Part shown: in pieces, positions 56,943 through 64,000 of the stretch
Layout: every line of letters begins with the position of its first letter
Numbering within the stretch: the stretch's first letter is position 1
DNA from: Lycium barbarum
Lineage: Eukaryota; Streptophyta; Magnoliopsida; Solanales; Solanaceae
Reading direction: 5' to 3'
Length of the DNA stretch: 64,000 nt
Assembly: GCF_019175385.1 (NCBI RefSeq)
Contig: NC_083342.1
Location: forward strand, 120,094,376 to 120,158,375
The notes under the pieces: generated by a model
Databases searched by the model: none
Told to the model about the DNA's origin: nothing
What the model saw: only the letters and a program-made list of their open reading frames with translations
Made by a program: the position numbers and the translations under genes

Positions 56943-59900
56943 AGAAAAGAAAAAGGGTCATAACTAGTATTATATAGATATATGTAGCTCCATACAAATA
57001 TATATGATGTACATTTAGGTTTCGCTTGAGGGTTAAGAATCAATAAATATCGAAATTGTCACACTATCTTACAAGAACAAAGATTAGTGTTGAAACAATA
57101 CCGTCAGTTTAGGGGATTTTTATACTATTACCGCATTACGTCACTTTTATTTGCAGAAGCAGATAATTGTCTTATTTTCAAGATTACAAATTTCAAATTT
57201 TAATGGAAATTTACTTCTTTTGGAAAACCTAATAATTAAAAAAAAAATTACACTGACATGATATATAAAATCCTCAATGCTTATATCGTCCTTTTTTTTT
57301 TGAAAAAAAAAAATACTCCAGATTGAGATGAGACAACTATACCTGCGATTTGATTATTTCACATAGGTTAGATTTATCTGTATTTTGATTGTACCATGAA
57401 TACTACTAACTAATTAAACAAATTAAATTCAGATCTTGACTCTTCAGTCAAAGTTACCAAGATGAGGGGTTTTAAATTATTAAGTGAAAATCTAATCGAA
57501 TCCACTAATTCGCAAATTAACAAGCTGCTTTGGGGAAAACACCCTTTTCAAAAGTTAAAACATGTAAAGCTTTTTAGTCATCCTCTAGTATATAATGGTC
57601 CCCGCCCCCTAAATCCCCTATATATAAGTACTTGCAAAATAATTTTTAATTTCCTTAAACTGGCTTTAATTAAACTATTAACACTAGAGATAAAAATGAA
57701 TGGACGACATTTATGCACGTTTGCATGTACCCTAATTAGTCACTGATACGAAACCCTAGTGTTTAATTACCGCATAAGATTTAGGTCTTTGTCGAGCTTT
57801 GTTACTCTATATATGTCCGCAGCCACACCCCTTTCACCTTTATTTTATTTAAATTAAGTTTCTGCGATGAAGTTTACTGCAGAATCCGCTTTTAATTGAG
57901 TACTAGTTTAATCTTTTAATGGAATACTAGTTTTTTCTCCTCAGCATATAACTTTTACTTCAATGTGTTGGGATCGAAATAATAAGGCGTCATGCGAAAA
58001 CTAATAATTGCAAACTTTGATCAACGATAAATCAGACAACAAAGAAAAACATACTAAAAGAGGGATAATATTCTAATATGGTTTGATAACATATTAAAAG
58101 CTAATATAAAATCATAAAACCTATTGAGAGAAAAATTCTCCTCTAATAAAAACTCTCTAAATGACTACATTGTGGATGGATGCTACTGTGTTATGGATGA
58201 GAAGAAAAGATCTTCTATTTATAAGAGTCCAAAACTTCTCCTCCAAGAAAATAATAGATATAAAAGAGTCCTTTTCTACCACAAAAACGTTTTCAGAAAA
58301 CTTTTTTGATTGGTGTAGAATCCAAATAAGGTAGGAAATTCAAGACAACACAATGTATAGTTTTGGACTAAATTCTGTATTTGTATTATGAAATTTATTT
58401 AATATATTTAAATAATTTATCCCAAACCAAATTGTTGACCTACTCGTCTCCTATCCTAAAATCTATAACCCATAAACTTCAGAATTTTGCATCCATCTCC
58501 ACATAATGCCCAAGAGTACTATGCCCATTAATTAAGAAATCGCTTCAGTAATCTATCTTCTTAAACTTTGGCTAATCCTTATCTTTCACAACAGACTTTT
58601 TCAGTTAATGCTGCTTATTTAAATTGTGGTAGGAGCAAACGCCACTATAGTCAGTTATGCTTAGATAAGCTAATTTATTTACTAGCATAAATCGCTTAAT
58701 AATTGCAGTAGTTGTTTGTGGTACTAGTGTCACGTTCTATGTGTTCCTACTATGCGTTAATACTAATCAATTTTCAAAATCAAACTGATTCGAGAGTTCA
58801 AGTATTGTTCTTAGTAGGATTAATGTTTATTTGCTTCAAGATCATTCAGAGGTCACAGTCTCTCGCAAATTATTTTTTCCTCACATTTTTATCATCTGTA
58901 TGAGATTAAACCATGAGTTATCAAATAGAAGGACTCAATAAGTCAACCGTCACAATAAATTGGGCTAATTCCACTCTAATAGTTTCTTTTCTATTTTTGA
59001 GTGAGTGTATTCTAACCAATAATAATAGGTAACTCCTTATAGCAAGCTTGATATGCGAATCTACAAATAATAGAGTAATAACCTACGTATTATAGTGATC
59101 AATCAAATTGAACTAATGATGTAAAGTTTATTTACTTTGCTGGCGCGATTATATAACTTAATTAATTGTAGTTGTGCAGAACATTCTTATTGGTCTGACA
59201 AACTTGCTTTTGCTAATTAGCTTAATATATTCCTATTTAATACTGTAGTATCATTTAAGATACGGTAACAATAATATATTTTAAAGAAAACAGCAAGCTT
59301 CTCTTATTGACACATCTAGGGTTAGCAACTTTATAGGTTTCCAAGTCATTTTTATGTGAAAACCTATAAAGAGACTCTCAAGCACCACGTTTTTGGGAAC
59401 CTGTGGAGTATCTTACTGTTGAAACAAAAAGGAAACAAAAATGAGAAAAGGGAACCAGAAGAATTCTTGCCCCAGCCTATTGCTACAGGACTAATACTCA
59501 CACGATTCCTCTCTAATCTATAACAAAATTGCTAGATTATTGGGAATCTTATATGAAAAGAAGCAAGGGCGGGACATAATTTTTAATAAAGGAATTCATC
59601 ATCTATTATATATACAATATAATTTTTCCAACAAACGGGATTCCGGTGACCCATATTGCCCTTCTGGATATCCGCCCTGGAAAGTAGGCATCGTGAAGGA
59701 GTGAAACATTGAAAATGTCAATTAATTAATCTTTCAAGTATAAATGTCAGCCTGCTGATTTACTTGTTTCTTATGCTCTACTATAATGTCTAGATATTTA
59801 ACTTATAATTAAAATTAAATTGTATAGGTTAAAGAAAGATACTATATCTCTAAGTTGAAATATACTGTACTATGTAGTAATTTATACCTTAAACCTCATA

Positions 59901-60160
59901 AATTGTACTATGATGGATGGTTTGATGAACACTGAAAATGTTTATCTTAATAATGATTACAATTCAATTTCAAGCAAGTTGGGGTCAGCTATATAAATTT
60001 TCACTATTTTTTGTTGTTCTATTTATGCTCATCTTAGTCCAGTATTATATCAAATAAAATAAAAAGTATTAGAATTTTTTTATGTTTTTCTACTGACATA
60101 TAAATCTGTGGTTCTTAAAATGTAGTAATGAATCTCTTTACTGTTTCCAAAATATATTAG
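56943..60160. other. Gene-poor AT-rich intergenic stretch
   Basis: No gene recognised. At 57966-58320 lies a repeat starting TGTTGGGATCGAAATAA with GCGTCATGCGAAAACTAATA, resembling an LTR-type terminus and related in wording to 35879, without clear borders. A 12-bp inverted repeat (CTTTATAGGTTT, 59329-59340, and its complement at 59360-59371) is a small hairpin. The ORF at 57462-57746 has no known domain. Confidence 0.4.
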
Positions 60161-60169
60161 TAAGAAATT

Positions 60170-60871
60170 GGGAAAACATCACTAATTGCCCCCAAAATAC
60201 AAAATATTTACCCCCTCATGCCCCTTCCCAAACTATTTTCGCTTCTACCCCCACCCGCTGGAAGTATTTACCTGACATACCCCTCGGCCAAACCCCTTCC
60301 TCTCCGTGATACCATCGTAGTGTATTTATATATCATGATGGTATCATGGAGGACTAAGAGAAGGACTGAAACAGTCCTCCATGATACCATCTCAGTATAT
60401 TCATATACCATGATGGCACCATGGTCCTGAAGAGTATCTCATTGAAGGACTGAAGCAGTCCTTCATGATACCATCACGGTATATGTATATAAGACGATGG
60501 TATCATATAGGTTTTTTTTTCGAGAAAAGTGTGTCATTTTTAATAAATGAACATAGATCATTCATAATACCGTCTCAGTATATTTATATACCATGATGGT
60601 ATCATGTAGGACGAAGAGTAGGACTGAAGGATCTTCCATGATACCATCTCAGTATATAAATATATTGAGATGGTATCATGGAGGACTACAAGCAGGACCG
60701 AAGCATCTTCCATGATACTATCTCAGTATATTTAATTATTTATATACCATGTTGGTATTATAACCGGGGGCATCTCGGATAAATATTTTTTATTTTTTCT
60801 GAGGGGTACGAAAGTAATAGGATATGAGCGGATAATTATTTTGGTTAGTGGAGGCATCCGTGATCTTTCCC
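60170..60871. mobile_element. Mutator-type MITE with internal palindromic repeats (702 bp)
   Basis: A 9-bp duplication TAAGAAATT lies at 60161-60169 and 60872-60880. The ends are imperfect inverted repeats: GGGAAAACATCACTAATTGC at left, and GGGAAAGATCACGGATGCC as the complement of the right end. The interior (60330-60760) is a tandem array of CATGATACCATC...GATGGTATCATG palindromes separated by TCAGTATAT(T)TATATACC. No coding capacity. Mutator affiliation rests on the 9-bp duplication. Confidence 0.8.
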
Positions 60872-60880
60872 TAAGAAATT

Positions 60881-62449
60881 TGGAGAGACCATAAGGTTTG
60901 CAGTTAGAACAAGATGGAGGCCCAACTAGTATATTGTTAGTTATCAGAATTACTTGACAGTCCCCACGCACTTCGCTTTAAGGGCTTTGAATAAGATCAA
61001 AGAGCATCTTGGCCCACTAGCAAAACTACGGATCCAATAGTTCAGTTTGCGGTGGAATAGTGGACATCCCCCAAACCCCATGGATATGGGCATGTAAACG
61101 ATAATCTGGGCAGACATTATTGAATGTTAGTGGATTGTCACCTGACCATGTATATATTGTAGCAAAAAGTCATGGATTCAGCACTATGTTGTACTCTCTC
61201 CATCTAAAATGAATGTTTGACTTCACATAAAAGTTTAAGAAATAAAGGAAATCTTTTTAAATTTGTGGTCTAAAACAAACCATAAAAATTTCGATGGCTA
61301 GAATCATTTCATAAAGTTGAATTGTTACTAAATATAGAAAGTTGTCATTCTTTTTTGACAGACTAAAAATGAAAAAAAGTGTCATATAAATTGGGACGGA
61401 GGAAGTATGCACTTAACTCATAAGCTCTTACAATAATCACTAGTATGTCTTTTTTTTAAAATGACAATTGCGAATCCAATTGTGGGCATTTTCACTGTTT
61501 CATCAGGTGTTGGATAATTATTCCTACCAAGACTTAGACATATGTGAAGAGATCATCAATCAACAAGACAACAACATGTATATGCAGTAACTTAAAATCT
61601 TGAGTCAGCTTTTACAGTAGTATGTTCGCCTTAGAAGGTACCCAAAAAATGGAATCAATTTTAAAGTAGCCACTAGCCAGTATCTCACTTCTATACATTA
61701 TAATATCTCTGTCATAGCTAGAAAAACTTCAACGGCCAAAACCAGAATTTTGAACCAAATGGAACTTTAACTAACAAGACCATTCTTTAAACTTTGCCAC
61801 CACAAATCAATTTTAAGTAGCTAGTATTACACTCATTTTTCCCTGTCCCCACTCCACACTCACAACCCCTCCTCTTCTACCTCAAAGTCAACGTTAACAT
61901 ATTATATTTATCTCACATGCATAATGCATTTTGTGTATCCTTGAGAAATGTGTAGTAATTACTATTATCTCAGTTGGTTATCTCAAATTATATTAATTTA
62001 ACACCCATTGGGTGCTTAGATTTGAGTGCTTTTTTGCTGTTTCCTTCACGAGATTTGCGCTTTATCCAAGCTCATGAACATGTCAAATTGTTGTTTAAGC
62101 TTAGTACTCACGATTGCACAGCTCTTTAGTTCACCTAGTGTTAGTTTCAAGCAATTTTTAATGCTGACTTTTAAGCTAATGTACGCAATTAGTTCATTTG
62201 AATATTTAGATCAACTTAGTCCTATCCCTTTGAGCTCTTATCACTGTTTTTATTTTCTTTTTCCAGTTTCCAATTTTACATCATTGGTGCTAAATCCAGG
62301 TAATACATAGTACTTGATCTGCTTATTCAGTATAATTATATGAATTCCATTTATGTGGGCAATGCTTATAGAAAAACTTTGTTCTGCTTTTGGTTTCATC
62401 TGATTGGGAAAATTTAGGATAAGAGTTCTTGAAATTTTAGTATTGAACA
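60881..62449. other. Upstream region of the methyltransferase gene
   Basis: No gene in 60881-61190 or 61410-62000. The methyltransferase promoter and 5' leader lie in about 61800-62449. A possible 5'-UTR intron acceptor (TTTTTCCAG near 62267) precedes the ATG, but a donor could not be fixed. Confidence 0.35.
61194..61405. mobile_element. Stowaway MITE (212 bp)
   Basis: Ends CTCTCTCCATCTAAAATGAA and ATTGGGACGGAGGAAG, imperfect inverted repeats flanked by TA at 61192-61193 and 61406-61407. AT-rich interior, typical of Tc1/mariner-derived Stowaway elements. Confidence 0.75.
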
Positions 62450-63862
62450 ATGGGTGAATCCGTCTTTTGCTTTAGAAAATGCAGATTAGGAAGAGTAATG
62501 GGTTGCATTCAGGTTGTACTAGGTTCACTTGTTATACTCGTGAGCCTTTCGAGTTTGTTTAGGTTTTATAATGCTGGATTTTTCATGCATGATGAGGATA
62601 TATGTCGCCATTTTTATGGCGTGAAGGATGTTTATGATAGTTTTGACATAAAAGCATTGAGTTCTCGCGTTGATGAAGTGCTCGATAGGATGGATAGTTT
62701 GCAAGAAAAGATTGAATTGGTTGTACAAGAGATGGAGAAGAACAAGGATGATTTAGAAAAAGGGAGTATTCCCAAATTGGAATACAAGAGGTTCTTGGAG
62801 GAAGAGGTTATTAAGCCTTTATACTCTGCTCATATTGCACTTAGGCAAATTAGGCTGCCTAGATTTGAAGGAATTGGGAATATGACAATTAAGGAAGATC
62901 CCTTGATTAATAACTTTGTGATAGAGGAGATCCGAAAGTATATCACCCCGAAAGAGAATAGACATAAGAAGGTTAATATATTTGGAACACAGAAGATTTA
63001 TAACACGATAGGGCATGCTTGTGTGTCCATGAAGAAGGAATTGGAGGAATATATGAATTATGATATCGGATCTTATTGTAAAGATGATTGGAATTTTGCT
63101 CAGAAGCTTATGATTAATGGTTGTGATCCTTTGCCAAGGAGAAGGTGTTTGACAAGGGCCTCTAAGCTTTATCAGAAACCTTATCCGATTAACGAGTCCT
63201 TATGGAGGATCCCGGATGGGAGAAATGTTAGGTGGAGCAATTACCTTTGCAGGAACTACGAGTGCTTATCGAGTAAGAATCCTAAACGAGGCTATACTAA
63301 GTGCACCGATTGTTTTGAAATGGAGAAAGAACAGCTAAAATGGGTAACAAATTCTACACTTGCTGTTGATTTCTTGATCAAAGATGTATTGGAAGTTAAG
63401 CCAGGGGAGATCAGAATTGGTCTGGATTACGGTATTGGTACGGGGAGTTTTGCTGCAAGAATGAGAGAACAGAATGTGACGATCATCTCAACTGCACTGA
63501 ATCTTGGAGCTCCTTTCAGCGAGACGATAGCACTTAGGGGTTTGATTCCACTATATGTGACATTGAACCAAAGGCTTCCATTCTTTGATAACACTATGGA
63601 TTTGATCCACACTGCTGGATTTATGGATGGTTGGATCGATCTACAGCTGTTGGATTATATCCTATTTGACTGGGATCGTGTATTGAGACCAGGAGGATTG
63701 TTGTGGATTGATCGATTCTTCTGTAATAGGACTGATCTGGATGATTTTATGTACATGTTTCTGCAGTTCAGGTACAAAAAGCATAAGTGGTCTATTGCTC
63801 CTAAGGCCAAGGATGAAGTTTACCTTTCTGCATTGTTAGAAAAGCCACCTCGATCTTTATGA
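62450..63862 (+). CDS. SAM-dependent methyltransferase-like membrane protein (At1g29790 type)
   Basis: Uninterrupted 470-aa frame from the ATG at 62450 (ACAATGGG context). A short basic N-terminus, then one hydrophobic segment (about residues 18-41, GCIQVVLGSLVILVSLSSLF), gives a type II membrane topology, as in plant Golgi methyltransferases. A predicted coiled coil (about 70-110) follows, then a Cys-rich middle with SNYLCRNYECL. The C-terminal methyltransferase domain has SAM motif I (IGLDYGIGTGSFAARM, about residues 322-338), then NLGAPFSETIALRGLIPLYV and the late motif LRPGGLLWIDRFF. The plant family is annotated as putative methyltransferases with unproven substrate, by analogy perhaps wall polysaccharide. 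Here the motif I Gly residues are intact. Complete; 3' UTR follows to the window end. Confidence 0.9.
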   Translation: MGESVFCFRKCRLGRVMGCIQVVLGSLVILVSLSSLFRFYNAGFFMHDEDICRHFYGVKDVYDSFDIKALSSRVDEVLDRMDSLQEKIELVVQEMEKNKDDLEKGSIPKLEYKRFLEEEVIKPLYSAHIALRQIRLPRFEGIGNMTIKEDPLINNFVIEEIRKYITPKENRHKKVNIFGTQKIYNTIGHACVSMKKELEEYMNYDIGSYCKDDWNFAQKLMINGCDPLPRRRCLTRASKLYQKPYPINESLWRIPDGRNVRWSNYLCRNYECLSSKNPKRGYTKCTDCFEMEKEQLKWVTNSTLAVDFLIKDVLEVKPGEIRIGLDYGIGTGSFAARMREQNVTIISTALNLGAPFSETIALRGLIPLYVTLNQRLPFFDNTMDLIHTAGFMDGWIDLQLLDYILFDWDRVLRPGGLLWIDRFFCNRTDLDDFMYMFLQFRYKKHKWSIAPKAKDEVYLSALLEKPPRSL

Positions 63863-64000
63863 TCATAAGAAGCATTAGAGCTGTCTTTGTTGTACTGGCA
63901 TGGCATTCATACAATTTATCTGTAACGATATTTGTTCTAGTGTCTGTAGATTGTAAGAAACTTGTCGTTCTCTTTGTTATACTTGACATGGTATTCATAG
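63863..64000 (+). other. 3' UTR of the methyltransferase gene
   Basis: 138 bp after the TGA, AT-rich and rich in TTGT words. No canonical AATAAA is visible before the window ends, so the poly(A) site is probably beyond it. Confidence 0.5.

Noticed and set aside
57462..57746. 94-codon frame
   Set aside because: No known domain, AT-rich region, poor codon pattern.
62026..62310. 94-codon frame upstream of the methyltransferase
   Set aside because: Lies in the probable promoter and 5' leader; hydrophobic low-complexity translation without a family match.

Overview
This window is nuclear DNA from a flowering plant. Its genes have introns with GT-AG and some GC-AG borders, intergenic DNA is AT-rich, and nested retroelements and MITEs are abundant. 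The repeat families (caulimovirid-type endogenous pararetrovirus, Athila-type Ty3 element with a tRNA-Asp primer site, about 3.1-kb LTRs ending in GTGACA, TRIM and SINE types) resemble those known from Solanaceae. The family assignment is an inference; no database search was possible.

Four host genes are supported. At the left edge, on the minus strand, are the first six coding exons of a MORC-family GHKL ATPase (28-2597, running off the window). A complete cyclin H gene lies at 35313-44835 (+): 13 exons, 327 aa, the regulatory subunit of the CDK-activating kinase/TFIIH. An intronless NF-YB (HAP3) subunit lies at 50307-50738 (-). A complete, uninterrupted Golgi-type SAM-methyltransferase-like gene lies at 62450-63862 (+). 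They are unrelated in function and each is transcribed singly.

The rest is mobile DNA. At 4170-12520 a roughly 2-kb unit occurs two and a half times in tandem; copy 1 carries two MITEs and copy 2 a 3085-bp solo LTR. At 12521-33040 lies a broken, partly inverted endogenous pararetrovirus (coat protein, protease, RT/RNase H, downstream ORFs), cut by a second 3.1-kb solo LTR and by an Athila-like Ty3 element. The Ty3 insertion is rearranged. A solo LTR with a target duplication on both sides is followed by a duplicated viral segment, a scrambled junction, the gag-pol interior, and a second LTR holding a CACTA fragment. At 33953-35110 a Mutator-type MITE sits just upstream of cyclin H, whose 5.5-kb intron 9 holds a 5'-truncated LINE with a 12-bp target duplication.

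From 45 to 62 kb are organelle-derived fragments, a LINE relic, a complete TRIM element, a SINE tail, and a 5488-bp Mutator-like element (51100-56587) that carries a decayed plant-mobile-domain (PMD) gene between 210-bp terminal inverted repeats full of palindromes. Several MITEs follow. The PMD element and the recombined virus/Ty3 locus are the most interesting non-genic structures. No self-evidently new biochemical system is visible.
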